Positions 46,253 to 57,466 of a stretch of DNA of 62,797 bases are shown here, one piece after another. The position numbers were made by a program, and so were the translations under genes. The notes below the pieces were generated by a model. The model was not told the origin of the DNA, did not search any database, and worked only from the letters and a program-made list of their open reading frames with translations. Positions within the stretch are counted from its first letter, which is position 1. Each line of letters opens with the position of its first letter. The stretch lies in assembly GCA_014084085.1 (NCBI GenBank), contig NPFB01000051.1, positions 1,314 through 64,110 of the forward strand, in the 5' to 3' direction. The stretch is from Hondaea fermentalgiana. Lineage: Eukaryota > Sar > Bigyra > Thraustochytrida > Thraustochytriidae.

Positions 46253-49200
46253 ATGCCCGGGGCGAGGAACAGCGCGCCGCAAGCGGGGAGGAGAAAGTCG
46301 ACCGGCGACGAGGTCGATGGCGCAGAGGAGAACAAGCGACGCTCGGCGCTGCGCAGGCTGTCGATGCGCGCCTTCTCCAAGGCTTTCATGAACAAGAAGC
46401 GGCTCGTCAAGGAGGCCCGAGGCGCCAAAAGCGGCCAAGAAGACCCCGTGCGCGACCAGTTCGATGAGCTGCGCGCCGTCCAGGACGCCGTCAAGTTTTA
46501 CCCAAGACCACTCGAAAGTGACGTCGACCTCATTAGGTACAAGGGCCGCGAGCCCGACGTGCGCGACCGCATGATGCGCGGCGAAAGCATGGCAGTCCCA
46601 AAGGACCTCGACTTTGAGCCCAATGTTGTTCACTTGTTCGTGAGCAGCACCTTTCGCGACATGCGCTTCGAGCGCGACTGCATCGTGGGCTTGCTCGAAC
46701 CACGCATCAGCAAGTATTGCCGGATGCACGGCTTCAAGTTCCAGTACCAGGACATGCGCTGGGCCATCACGGACCGCGCGCACAACTCGCGTGATTTCTC
46801 GCTCCAGGAGTTGGAGCGGTGCAAATCAAGGTCGCTTGCATTCAACTTTCTCGGCCTAATCGGCAATCGCTACGGCTTCTGCCCCTTCCCGACACAAATC
46901 GAAGCCGAAGTCTTTGAAAAGCTCGTCGACGAGGCCGCCAACCCAGATCTCCTCACCACGTGGTTTTCCCTCGACGAGAATAAACTGCCATTAATGTACA
47001 CACTTCGTCACATGTCAGATGTGCGTGGAACGTCGAGAAATAATCGCATGGCGGCCAACAATGCCGACTGGTGGGTGATCTTTCGCGAGCTGCAGCAGGA
47101 GCTGCGGCACGCTGCACAGCGCCTCGAAATCGATGACGTTCTCACCGAAGAGAAAGCTAAGGCATTTGAGCAAAGCGTCGTGGATGAGGAGATCACCGAG
47201 GGCATTCTTCACCACTCCGACAAACACAAGACTCTTCTCGTCATCCGCGAGCTCGAAGGCGAAGGTCTAGAAGAAGACAGTATTTACTACGAAACCGAGG
47301 AGTCTGACCCAGACGGGTATTCACTCACTCGTCTCAACGAGCTAAAGACCGCCTGCCTCGACGCAATTCACGAGAACCATCGCCGTGTTTACGAGGTCCC
47401 CTACGAGGGAGGTCTGGACCCCGTCTCGTGCCCAGCACACAGCACGTACCTGCGGGATCTGCTCACGACGCTAGAGGAAAAGATTATTGGCAGTATCAAG
47501 CACACGCTGGTAAATGGCATCTACAAACGCGACCCCGTCTTTGAGGCCGTTCGCATGCACGCCGCGCATGCCGCGCTCTACGCCAAGAGTTTCGTGGGTC
47601 GTACGGAGTTGCTGCATTCGATTCGTAGCAGCCGAAAGCGCCTCGTCTTCGTCACAGGAGGGGCCGGCTCGGGCAAGACGTATGCGCTGAGCAAGATCTG
47701 TGTCGACGTCGCGGACGGCGTCGCGAATCGCGGGAGAGACAACGTCGTAGCTGCTCGGTTCCTTGGAGCCACGCACGACTCTACCGTGACAGCAAGTCTT
47801 CTACGCACCCTTTATGCGCAGCTGCGAGACGTATACTGTGGCACGGACCTGGCGTCGGCGCCCGAGATTCCTGTCAAGCCCCGCGATGTGCGCCATGCCT
47901 TTCTCGACTTTCTTTCGCTCGCCACAGAGGATCAGCCTCTCATGGTCGTGCTGGACGGCATTGACCAGCTGTCCGACGGTGATTATTCCTGGATTCCCCT
48001 GTCGGCCAAGTCGCTCCCACCCCATGTGCGGCTCATCGTCTCCGCTCGGTCTGCGAGCGCGCCCGCGCGGGCGTTTCATCGTAGCGTGCAAGACAAGCAC
48101 GAGGCGGTGCTCGTGAAAATGCCTGCATTTTTGCCAGAAGAGGTGGAGGAGTTCCTTGACGCCTATCTCGATGCCGAAGGTCGCGTGCTCCGGCCCCGTC
48201 AAAAGCAATCCGTCCTGTACGGGGTCAATAGCCTGCGCGACCCCTCGCCGCTTGCACTTCGCGTCCTCTACGAGGAGGCGAGAAGACTCGCATCCTGGGA
48301 TCCTCCTCTCGAACATTACGCAAGCGCCACGGAAATTGACGAAATCTTTGCAGTCTGGTTTGCGCGCCTTGAGGCAGACCATGGGCTGCACTTTGTGCAG
48401 TCCGCGCTGGCGCTCATCACGGCCTCGCACACCGGGCTCGAAGAGACAGAGCTCGAAGATCTGCTCTCACTTCGGGACGACCTTCTTGCAGAAGCATACA
48501 CGGACTTTGTGCCACCGCTTGCACGTTTCCCGCAACGTAGGGTAATCAAGCTCCTGACGGAACTGCGCCCATTTCTGTGGAGGGGTAACTGGGCTCATCG
48601 TGAGCTTCGTCGCGCTGCACTAGCGCGATATGATGGAAAAATGCTTTCCGCGTATCGAGCCCTCGCAGACTATTTTGGCGCAGAGTCTCCGGCCGCGCTG
48701 GAGCGACCCGTCTTCAAGACTGAGGTCAACGGCGAGATGTGGTACTTGACTCAGAACCGGTTCCCACAGGCCCAGCCGTTTCGCTTCGAGACTGGTGCCG
48801 TGAACATGCGCAAATTCCTCGAGCTGCCCGGTGCCCTCCAGGCAGTAGGCGACGTCGACGCTCTCGAGGAGCTTGTCTGCAGCCTCAAATTCATTCGTAT
48901 TGGGCTTGAGACGTCGGCGGCCGATCTCATCTTTTGGCTGCGCCAGCCATCTTCATTTCGTTGTTCTCGTATTGTCCAGGCCGTAGGGCAGAGTTTGGTG
49001 GCGTATGAGAGTTCGCCAGACCATCTCGAGGAGATTCTTTGGCTTCGACTTGCCCCAAATCTCGAGCCAGGCGACCCGTTGCTAGCGGAGTTAAACACGG
49101 CGCGCATGCGGACGCCAGGATTGCATGCCCTGGCGCCGTTGCGAATTCTTCAGCCATCGCAGCCCCGACGAAACCCCGGACGGGGGGGCGGAAGTTCGTT

Positions 49201-51478
49201 CGACTCCTTTGAGACGGCATCGGCATCGGTAGCGGCTGCTAAACGTGGCAAACGCATTGTGAAACTGAGGAAGGGGCCGAGAAGGACCCGTCACGGCTCG
49301 CGTGCAAATTCTCGCGCAGGTTCGCACGCTGACTCCCTTGTTGACTCCCAGGTGGACTCTTTTGCCGACTCTCAAGGCAATGCGCACCCTGCGTCAAGCC
49401 AGCTCGGCGAGAGTATGGAAGACACGCAGCCATCCATGGCCGAACAAGATGACATCGAGTTTCGTCCAGACGAGGCATACTCGCCTGAAAACAAGTACAC
49501 CTTGCACGGCCATACCAATCAGGTGACGTCCGTGGACACATTCGAAGACGCCGTCACGCACGAACTGCACATCGTTTCTGCGTCAGCCGAAGGAATCCGC
49601 ATTTGGAATGCAGAAAACAAATCCTTAGTGTCGTCAATTGTTCCGTCGCAACACCATGACGGAGAAACATCCAAGGTGGTTGCATATGTGGAGCCCGGCG
49701 GCGGCGCGCGCGTGGTCGCAGGCGTTGGCAAGAATGTAGTGGTCTACACGCTGCCCGCCGGCGAGGAGCTTCGGTGCATTGAGGACGCTCACGAGACCGA
49801 CATCAATGCGATTGGTCTGGTTTATCAACTGGACGGGACTGTAGATATCGTGTCTGCCAACGACCTGCAAATATGCATGTGGAACGGGCTTAACGGACAG
49901 CGGAAAAAGCTCATCCAATGCGAGGCCGACGCTGGGCCCTTGGTGGATCTTGAACTCTTCCTTGACGCTCAAAGCAACGAGTGGTACGCGCTCGGCATCC
50001 ATTTGCACGAGGCCCGCGTGTACTCGCTCGACACCGGAGATCGCGTGGACGTCAGTCTTACGGTGGAGACGCACGGGCAGGAGGAAAACGCGCACATTTT
50101 CCGGGCGTCCGTGACCTACTTTCATGACGGCACAGTCTATGCGCTGACATGTGGCGATGAGGATGGTTCGCTGCGCATTTGGGATGTCATGGAGGGCGTC
50201 ACGGTACACATGCTTCAGCATGACGAGCACTTTAATAGCCCCTTCACTTGCGTCGACGTTTATGAGGACGCAGCGACAGACGAAGTGCGCTGCGTGACGG
50301 GCGATGTGGACGGTGTTGTCAAGATTTGGGATCCCGTCGCAGGAAAGCTGCTTCATATTGCCGAGATCCATGATGGGCCTGTATTGGACGTGACGGCCTA
50401 CATTGACGAAGAAAAGGAGGTGTGGGTGGTAAGCGCAGCCACGGATGGGCAGGTCGTCCTATCGAACCACTTGCCCGAGGTCGCCTTGCTCTCGTCCACG
50501 GCTTCAACCCGTACCTTGGATAACTTTGGCGCTGCTCAGGCATTGGCTGCTTACACGGACGGGAACCGTGGCTGGCAGGTCATTACCGTACATGGGACAC
50601 AGGTGGCTGTCATGGATCCGACGACATTGGTGATCAACATGCGATGGGATTCGGGCGCGAACGTGCTTTGTGTCGCCGTGGACGACGAGCCGCGGTCGCG
50701 GCATGCTCGCTGCGTTGTGGGACTCGATTCGGGCCTTGTCGCGGTGTGGTCGATTCCGTCCAACAAGGTTCTCTCTGTCAAAGCGCACAAGGGTCAGACG
50801 CTTAGCGTCTGCGTCTTTGATCCGAGAAACATGGATGCAAATCTTGTTGCCAGCTCGGGTGAAGACGGGGCGGTAGCAGTCCACAACATCGAAACGGGAG
50901 ATCCCATTTGTCGCTGGCGTGCGCACGACTCGGCCATTCACACTTTGCAGTCGTTCAGCGAAGAGCGCGCCCCGAGACTGCTCTCGTGTGACTTGGACGG
51001 AAACGTCCGCGTGTGGGATTTTGACAAGACGCGAAAGGTGTCCTCGACGGTCATGTCGCGCAAGAAGCCTACCCCAGCGCAGGAAATCGACAACGATTCA
51101 CGTGTGGCGGCCGTTTATGCTTTTACGGAAGCGCATACGCAGAAGCCGTCGATTGTGCTGGCGAATCGCGAAAAGGTCATCCGCCTCATCAATCTCAACG
51201 GAAGTGAGCGCAAACTCCGCGGCCATACGGGCCGCATCTTGTATGTATCCAGTTTCTCGAATCCTTCTTCGGGTAAGCATTGCGTGGTGTCCGCCTCCAA
51301 AGACCGGACTGTCCGCGTATGGGATGATCTCGGAACTCTTTTGACAACCTACACGTTTGACCAGCCCATCAAGGCTCTCAGCACGCACCGAATCCCTACC
51401 AAGGCGTTTGTCATTGTCAGTCTTCGCGATGGCCAGCTTGTTGCGCTGCGTTTCGTGGACCACGGGAATGTGGCGTAG
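46253..51478 (+). CDS. DUF4062-NACHT-WD40 protein (NWD1/TEP1-like)
   Basis: The 1,741-residue protein starts at ATG 46253; the frame opens upstream only at a GTG in Cys/Arg-rich low complexity. A basic N-terminus is followed by a DUF4062-type domain at ~124-212 (VVHLFVSSTFRDMRFERD ... DMRWAI ... GNRYGFCPFP). The NACHT NTPase follows: Walker A VTGGAGSGKT at ~466-475 and Walker B LMVVLDGIDQLSD at ~562-574, then helical winged-helix-like segments to ~960. A Ser/Asp-rich linker with SHADSLVDSQVDSFADSQ precedes a WD40 region (~1082-1741) with blades such as GSLRIWDV, GVVKIWDP, GNVRVWDF and RTVRVWDD, probably two propellers. In animals this order occurs in NWD1 and TEP1; NACHT proteins act as nucleotide-switched assembly scaffolds. 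A role in signalling or defence here is inference. Confidence 0.92.
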   Translation: MPGARNSAPQAGRRKSTGDEVDGAEENKRRSALRRLSMRAFSKAFMNKKRLVKEARGAKSGQEDPVRDQFDELRAVQDAVKFYPRPLESDVDLIRYKGREPDVRDRMMRGESMAVPKDLDFEPNVVHLFVSSTFRDMRFERDCIVGLLEPRISKYCRMHGFKFQYQDMRWAITDRAHNSRDFSLQELERCKSRSLAFNFLGLIGNRYGFCPFPTQIEAEVFEKLVDEAANPDLLTTWFSLDENKLPLMYTLRHMSDVRGTSRNNRMAANNADWWVIFRELQQELRHAAQRLEIDDVLTEEKAKAFEQSVVDEEITEGILHHSDKHKTLLVIRELEGEGLEEDSIYYETEESDPDGYSLTRLNELKTACLDAIHENHRRVYEVPYEGGLDPVSCPAHSTYLRDLLTTLEEKIIGSIKHTLVNGIYKRDPVFEAVRMHAAHAALYAKSFVGRTELLHSIRSSRKRLVFVTGGAGSGKTYALSKICVDVADGVANRGRDNVVAARFLGATHDSTVTASLLRTLYAQLRDVYCGTDLASAPEIPVKPRDVRHAFLDFLSLATEDQPLMVVLDGIDQLSDGDYSWIPLSAKSLPPHVRLIVSARSASAPARAFHRSVQDKHEAVLVKMPAFLPEEVEEFLDAYLDAEGRVLRPRQKQSVLYGVNSLRDPSPLALRVLYEEARRLASWDPPLEHYASATEIDEIFAVWFARLEADHGLHFVQSALALITASHTGLEETELEDLLSLRDDLLAEAYTDFVPPLARFPQRRVIKLLTELRPFLWRGNWAHRELRRAALARYDGKMLSAYRALADYFGAESPAALERPVFKTEVNGEMWYLTQNRFPQAQPFRFETGAVNMRKFLELPGALQAVGDVDALEELVCSLKFIRIGLETSAADLIFWLRQPSSFRCSRIVQAVGQSLVAYESSPDHLEEILWLRLAPNLEPGDPLLAELNTARMRTPGLHALAPLRILQPSQPRRNPGRGGGSSFDSFETASASVAAAKRGKRIVKLRKGPRRTRHGSRANSRAGSHADSLVDSQVDSFADSQGNAHPASSQLGESMEDTQPSMAEQDDIEFRPDEAYSPENKYTLHGHTNQVTSVDTFEDAVTHELHIVSASAEGIRIWNAENKSLVSSIVPSQHHDGETSKVVAYVEPGGGARVVAGVGKNVVVYTLPAGEELRCIEDAHETDINAIGLVYQLDGTVDIVSANDLQICMWNGLNGQRKKLIQCEADAGPLVDLELFLDAQSNEWYALGIHLHEARVYSLDTGDRVDVSLTVETHGQEENAHIFRASVTYFHDGTVYALTCGDEDGSLRIWDVMEGVTVHMLQHDEHFNSPFTCVDVYEDAATDEVRCVTGDVDGVVKIWDPVAGKLLHIAEIHDGPVLDVTAYIDEEKEVWVVSAATDGQVVLSNHLPEVALLSSTASTRTLDNFGAAQALAAYTDGNRGWQVITVHGTQVAVMDPTTLVINMRWDSGANVLCVAVDDEPRSRHARCVVGLDSGLVAVWSIPSNKVLSVKAHKGQTLSVCVFDPRNMDANLVASSGEDGAVAVHNIETGDPICRWRAHDSAIHTLQSFSEERAPRLLSCDLDGNVRVWDFDKTRKVSSTVMSRKKPTPAQEIDNDSRVAAVYAFTEAHTQKPSIVLANREKVIRLINLNGSERKLRGHTGRILYVSSFSNPSSGKHCVVSASKDRTVRVWDDLGTLLTTYTFDQPIKALSTHRIPTKAFVIVSLRDGQLVALRFVDHGNVA

Positions 51479-51907
51479 TTGGTGAGAATGACTGGTCACA
51501 AGGCAACGAGGGTCGCAAGATGAGTCCAAGTGGAATTATCGGAACACTATTGAAGATTGCGAATTTTAAAATTTACACGCCCAATGCGCCTTGTCTCACA
51601 AGCAGCGAAAGCTTATCCAAACAGCAGCGTTTTGCCCGTCGATAACAACATCAGCAGCTCAAAGTCAGCAATCAGGAAACTCCATTTCTTTTCTCTTGAA
51701 GTTCCTCGTCGTCGTCATCCTCTTTCCTCATCTTCATCATCATCACGCAGAGCAAAAGAACCCCGATTACCTTCCTTGGCGTCTCAAGTAGTCGTCGGCA
51801 TCGCGTTGTCGTTCGCAAGTTGCGTTCCCTCCGCACCTGACAGGTCTGCGGATGATTTCACAACGCGCTCGGCAGAGTCCGGGCTCGATTTTATACCCGA
51901 TGCAGGC

Positions 51908-51911
51908 GCCC

Positions 51912-51952
<41 letters not shown>
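51908..51952. repeat. (GCAA)n microsatellite
   Basis: About ten tetranucleotide copies upstream of the MyTH4-FERM gene. Confidence 0.9.
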
Positions 51953-51979
51953 AGCAAAAGCAGAGCAAGGCAGAACAAG

Positions 51980-52054
51980 TTTTGAAAAAGCAGAGTTTTG
52001 AAAAAGCAGAGTTTTGAAAAAGCAGAGCAGAGCAGAGCAGAGCAGAGCAGAGCA
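51980..52054. repeat. 16-bp tandem repeat passing into CAGAG microsatellite
   Basis: Three copies of TTTTGAAAAAGCAGAG, whose 3' half then expands as pure CAGAG. The array ends 34 bp before the likely ATG. Confidence 0.92.
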
Positions 52055-52087
52055 AAACGAGAACGAGGCGAGCTGCTCGCGCGCAGC

Positions 52088-55000
52088 ATGTGGGGCGCGT
52101 GCAAGGTCGGGGCGCGGCACTGGGAGGAGAACTTCCTCGCGGTGGACTGGGCGCGGCGCGCGCTGGTGGCCTTCGGCACGCAGGATGCCGGCGAGGCCTT
52201 CCTGGGCGCGGAAGATGGCGCAGGCAGCGGCGGCGCCGCGCTCGTGAGCGGCGCGNNNNNNNNNNNNNNNNNNNNNNNNNNNNNNNNNNNNNNNNNNNNN
52301 NNNNNNNNNNNNNNNNNNNNNNNNNNNNNNNNNNNNNNNNNNNNNNNNNNNNNNNGGAGGGCGGCGCAGGGGCCGAGGCGGGGCAGGCGCACGACGGCGA
52401 CGACGACGATGGCGACGCCGTTAGCGCCCCCCGCGAGGGCCGACTCGTGTGCGGCCTCGTGGGGCTGCAGGTGGCCGCCGGCGACGACGACCTGCGCGAA
52501 GAGTGCCAGACTGTGACCTGCGACGACTACCACGAGGTGCTCGTGCTGCGACGCGAGGGTGAGAGCGAGTCGGTGTGTGTTCTGGGCGTCGAAGCAGCCG
52601 ACGTCGCCGCCTGGGAAGAGTGGCTGCGCAATGCAGCAACTGTGTGCACCTTCGAGGCGCTCTGCGAGCAAGAGGGGCTCAACGCGGACCTCGCGGCCTC
52701 TGTGAGCCGCCCGCTGCGCGAAGCCGCGCGTGGAGGTGCCTTCGAGCTCGAGCTCGATGGGCCAGACTTTTTCGAGACGCCCGAAAGCACCCGAGCGGTG
52801 GCCTTGCTACTCACCGCAAATACAGCGGTGCTTCGGTGCACAGACTGCGTACTCGAGGAGCAACGCGCCTCGCGCCTCTTCGAGGCCATGCAGCGCTGTC
52901 AAGCATTGCGCGGCGCTCAGTTTGTTAGCTGTGGACTCGGTCCGCTCTCCACGCGCCATTTGTGCAAGGCTCTGATGAGCATTTCCGTCAATCTCGAAGA
53001 ACTCGACCTCACAGAAAATCTACTTGGGGACGAAGGTGCTGCAGGCATTGCCGAGACAATCGTGTGTTTGCCGCGTTTGCGGGATCTGCGACTCGCGCGA
53101 AACCAGATTAGCTTTGTGGGGGGCCGCGCGCTTGGGTCAACGCTCGGTCGCGCTTTAAACTTGCGCAGTCTGGATATCAGCGAGAACCCATTAGGGGATT
53201 TTGGCGTCGAAGCGCTGTGCAAGTCGCTTGGCGGGCTACCATTCTTCGAGTCTATGATCCTACATTCGTGTGGAGCAACAGCAGATGCCACGCTCCAGGC
53301 CGTGGTACAAGGTCTCATTGACAACCGGAACGCGTCTTCTGTTGGCGGTCTAAATCTTCTTGATCTCCAGGATAATCTTTTTGCCCCAGCGGCCATCAAA
53401 CGTTTTCTCACCCAGTGCAGCGGACTTGGCTCACCGCAAATAATCAAGCTTGGTCGACGCCAGCGCGAGCGCATGCTCATGGCCATGGACGGCGACGATG
53501 AGGATCTCCGCCGCGGACAAGTCGTGGATCTCGGCTTCACACCTGCAGGGTCGCCATCTGCTGGCAGCTTGCGCCCTCGTAGCTCGCGCGTGCGCCCGCC
53601 TCGTCTTGAGGTCGTTTTTGGCCAGGAGATTTCACCCTTTCGCGTGCTCAGCGCGGTGTCGAATCTTTTGGGCATCTACGCGGGCCAGGCCCGCATTGAG
53701 CCCCACGAGGGTGAGCCTCTGCGCGCAGACAATTTGCAAGTGGCCACATTGGAGTTTTTATGCGATACTCTGGAGCATAGTCGAGACTGCGCAGAAGCCT
53801 TGTTGGAACATTTCCAAGATGGCAATTCGTTGCTCGTTTTGCTGCACGTCGTCGACGTGCACCGCCCAAAGGGCGACTCAGAAGAAAAGACGGACGCTGG
53901 CACAACATTGGCGGGACACCAAGATTTGCCGGTGGAGATTTCAAAAGACAAGGCATTGACGGAGTCGAGCTTTGACTCGCAGTCGCCAGTGTCTGTCGTT
54001 TTACGACCTTCTTCTACTGGAAAAGATGCTTCCTTGACGTATTCCGGACCTGGCTCGCATTCCTTGCAACCCGAGAAATCCAAGTTAGCAAATGGCAATT
54101 CGCGCTCCCTCGTTCACGTCACTCGCAAGACGACTCGAGCCGAACAGGAGCAGTCTCTGCTGGACGCCGTTCGCGCTCTCCTCGTCATTGAAGACTTGGG
54201 CCGTAATTCGGACAGTGTCCGCGCGCAGCTTCGCACCATTGCAGCCAAGTTTGCGCGGCTCGATCTCTTTGTACCTTCAGAGAGGTCAGAGATCAAACGT
54301 TTTATACTGGAAGCCAAGCTTGCTCGTGCTGACCCCGAGGAGGCTGTGCGCCCGCGCTCTCGACTCGACTCGCATATCAGCCCTGTCCTGGCATGGGCGC
54401 TGGCTCGCCTCGCGCAGTGTACACCCTCGGACGCTTTGGTTTTGAGGGCCTATGTTGCCGCACTTTTTGGCGACGTGGAACGCTGCGTCGCGGCCGCAGA
54501 GCAGGGGAAATTTACCCTGGGCCTCATGCCGTCTCTCTCGCAGCTCACGAGTTTTGAGAGCGCGGCTTTGCAGGCTGCGGCTGTGGCGCAAGATACTGAG
54601 ACTTTCTCTTTGATCCTCTCGCAAGATCTCAGCGAGGAAGAAGTGTCGGCGGGAAGCATTCGCCTCGCGGGCATCGTCCACAATGACCTGTCGGCCCGCT
54701 CGGCCGTTCTCCGACCCCGCCGCGCAGATCTAGCGCAGCTCAAAGTCTATGAGGAAGACCCGGCTTCTTTCGCGGGCCTTGTCATTGAGCTTTTGCGCTT
54801 TGAACGGCTCAATTCGCGCTGGTCTCCCCGCGAACTGCGTCTACAGTACAGCGATTCCCCTCGTGCCTACCCAATCACGCGGCCGCTCTCGAAGACACGT
54901 CGTGAAAACCAAGTATTCGGGCGCGGCGTACCAGATGATCATGGGACCGAGGACGCTTACGATGCCCCGTCTCGCTTCTTCAAGTCCGCGGGGGAGGCCA

Positions 55001-56961
55001 GGGTGGAGCGCGCCTATTCGAATGGAGCGCGCCGCATTAATGCTCTTTTGCTGCAGGCAAGCGGAGACGCAAAACGGGCTTCTGATGATCCGAAGGGCTA
55101 CGGGGCGGCCCACGAAGCCATGGGAATTGCCTTTGCAAGTCGCGAGATTGGACTCGTGGACGAACTTGTTGCGCAGTTGATTTGTCAGACAATGTGTAAT
55201 CCCTCTCTACGCTCGCAGGACGTGTATTGGAAGCTACTTGTTCTCTCTCTGCGTGTTCTGGAGCCCAGCGCAGAAATGTGTGACGTTCTTCTCGAGGTGC
55301 TCGAGCAGCGGCTGCATGGCGATCTCGACCCGCACCATATGATTCGCTGGGCCACAGACGCCTTGGAAGAGCGCCTTTCCGTGTCGGCTGCGGACCGCAA
55401 GGTACGTCGATTGTTCGCCTCAGACGCCTCGCTGCGTCTCGATCTTTTGCGCCAGACCTTGAATGATGCCGAGTCCGTAGACATTGATGTGCACTGCTGG
55501 AACGGTTCCGGGACAAAGATTAGCGTGTCCCCTTTTACTTCATTCGAGGACCTGCTCGCTGAAGTTGATGCCGTGGCGAGTCGTCGTCTTCGGCGGCACC
55601 CAACGCGAACCTCGGAGACCAGCCGTCACGACACCACGCTGCGTTGGAAAGACTTTTGCTTTACATACACCAACGCGCAAGGCGACACCGAGGTTCTTTC
55701 GTGGCAGTGCGATGCTTACTGGTGGCGGTGGCGACTTGCCGTTGCAGAAGTTCTGCGTCACGAGGATTTCTCGTCGTCGTCCTCGTCCTCGTCCTCGTTG
55801 GCGGCGCACTCCCCGCCCTCGTCACCTTCGGGCCTTTTGGCGGCTGCAGTGGCGAGCGCAACGTCTGTGTCTCAATCCCCGCCGGGGAGATCAATGGGGG
55901 AAATGTACCCCGGCGGGACGATTCGTATTCGCTTGGAGTCCTACATTTGCGCGCCATCCCTGTGGTTTTATTCCTCGACAGACGATCTCCGCGCCGAATT
56001 GCTTTACTGGCAACGTATGTCTTCGTTACAGCGTGGGGAAATGTGTACAAGCAATCCGGAGGCCTTGGCGTATGTTGCAAGTCTCGCTGCAAGTGTGCAA
56101 ATTTCTGGTGGACTCGATCAGTGGCTCGATCTCGACGCGCCGGAGCGTGCGCATGTTTGTCTCGGTCACGTTCCAAAAGCCGTTCGGCGCAGGGTGGGCA
56201 AGCGGCACACGACGCCGTGGATGGTGCGATTCCAACACGCGGTGGATCGATTTGCAGCGCATGTATCGCAAGCTTTGGCTCAAGCCATTGTTGCAGGTGC
56301 GGAGGCGCCCACGCAGGCAGACCTTCAACGCGGTTTGCTTGCTTACACGGAGACATGGCCATTGGTGAATGGTCTCGTTTTTAGGGACGTCAAGCCCGTT
56401 ATGCTTCATCGTGCAGGAAAGGCCATGTCACTAGAAGATTTCGGTGAGACAAAACACCTGCGTGCTAGATTCGTGTTGAATGCACGGGGACTTTTTTTGC
56501 TGGCGCTTACGAAAGACGCGCAAACCACGCGTGCCATTGCGCTGCTGTGGTGGACTCCAGTGGATGAAATCATGCGCCTGCAGCTGCACGGCACGACCGG
56601 TCTCCATCTTTCCACGCGCAGTATGGATCAGTTGGAGTGTCAGATGGCAGCCCCACAAAGGCTCTACAAGGCAATCGTGAGCCAATGCACAACGAATCTC
56701 TGCGGAGGAAATCCGCATGTTGACACCGTGCTGCAAATGGTTGAGTTTGCGCACCACTTTCCCATCCTCCCCTGGCCGCCGCCGCCACCGCCCCTGTACA
56801 ATGAACGTGGTGACCCTGTTGAGCTCGACGGCTCTCTTGACAAGCTTATGGACCTTTCGACAACAGCGACAGTTTTACATGATCGTGTCCTCATGCCGAC
56901 TTCCTCTCATTCTTCTTCTTCTGCTGCAGCTGTCTCTGCCCCCCGTCCCCCGAGGCCATGA
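52088..56961 (+). CDS. PH-LRR-MyTH4-FERM protein, split by an assembly gap
   Basis: ATG 52088 opens 56 codons (MWGACKVGARHWEENF...) up to the 100-N gap at 52256-52355. After the gap the coding frame is different, because the gap length is a placeholder. The pre-gap piece (R-x-W-x-x-N-F...) and the post-gap CVLGVEAADVAAWEEWL look like the first strand and last helix of one PH domain. RI-type leucine-rich repeats follow at ~52970-53430 (LEELDLTENLLGDEG, LRSLDISENPLGDFG). After a long helical middle comes a MyTH4 domain (~55110-55400, ELVAQLICQTMCNPSL...YWKLLVLSLRVLEPS) and a FERM module (~55480-56790) ending HHFPILPWPPPPPP. MyTH4-FERM pairs occur in myosins VII/X/XV and plant KCBP and bind microtubules or membrane cargo; no motor is present here. 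PH-LRR recalls CARMIL. A cortical cytoskeleton linker is the likely role. Confidence 0.85.
52256..52355. other. Assembly gap, exactly 100 N
   Basis: One hundred N bases fall inside the PH-LRR-MyTH4-FERM gene. The round number indicates a default scaffold gap. If no intron is hidden, the missing length should leave remainder 2 on division by 3. Confidence 0.99.
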
Positions 56962-57466
56962 TTGAAGCGAGTCTTACATCGGGGAAGTCACAAGGAAGAG
57001 AAACGCCTTCGTCTTCGTTGGCTGTGGCCGTCGGTCCTTGCGTTGCGAGTGTCATGTAGCCAAGTCGCTCTTCTCTCCTTTCGTGTCCTCTTACATGTGA
57101 AGTAGCGTACAGATAGATAGAAAGCTCAAAAAGCGTTGAATGTTGATTGCTGTTGATTTGGATCTCGTCTCGGAGCAAATCGCACAATGAATGGAATCAA
57201 GAGAAAGATGAACTACCTACGTTTGAAATAATTTGGATGTGTTCGTGAAACTGACTTTACAATTGGTCAAAAGATCGGAAAAGGAGAATGTGTTTCTCGT
57301 CAGCCTTGACGAAAAGGAGACTGACTTTACAATTGGTCAAAAGATCGGAAAAGGAGAATGTGTTTCTCGTCAGCCTTGACGAAAAGGAGACTGACTTTAC
57401 AATTGGTCAAAAGATCGGAAAAGGAGAATGTGTTTCTCGTCAGCCTTGACGAAAAGGAGACTGACT
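56962..57466. other. Convergent intergenic region, MyTH4-FERM / LC8
   Basis: It contains the 3' flanks of two convergent genes. Most of the right half is the 70-bp tandem repeat that overlaps the LC8 gene end. No other gene is seen. Confidence 0.6.

Larger units (their letters stand above)
51479..52087. other. Intergenic region before the PH-LRR-MyTH4-FERM gene
   Basis: These 608 bp hold the 3' flank of the NACHT-WD40 gene and a repeat-rich leader: (GCAA)n at 51908-51952, a 16-bp unit TTTTGAAAAAGCAGAG three times (51980-52027), then CAGAG copies to 52054. No gene is supported. Confidence 0.6.

Noticed and set aside
45592..46783. Long minus-strand open frame opposite the NACHT gene start
   Set aside because: It is antisense to well-supported coding sequence, and its own translation is Arg/Ala/Ser-rich shadow sequence.
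52256..52355. N run taken as a real frameshift or intron
   Set aside because: Exactly 100 N is a default gap size. The frame difference across it carries no biological information.
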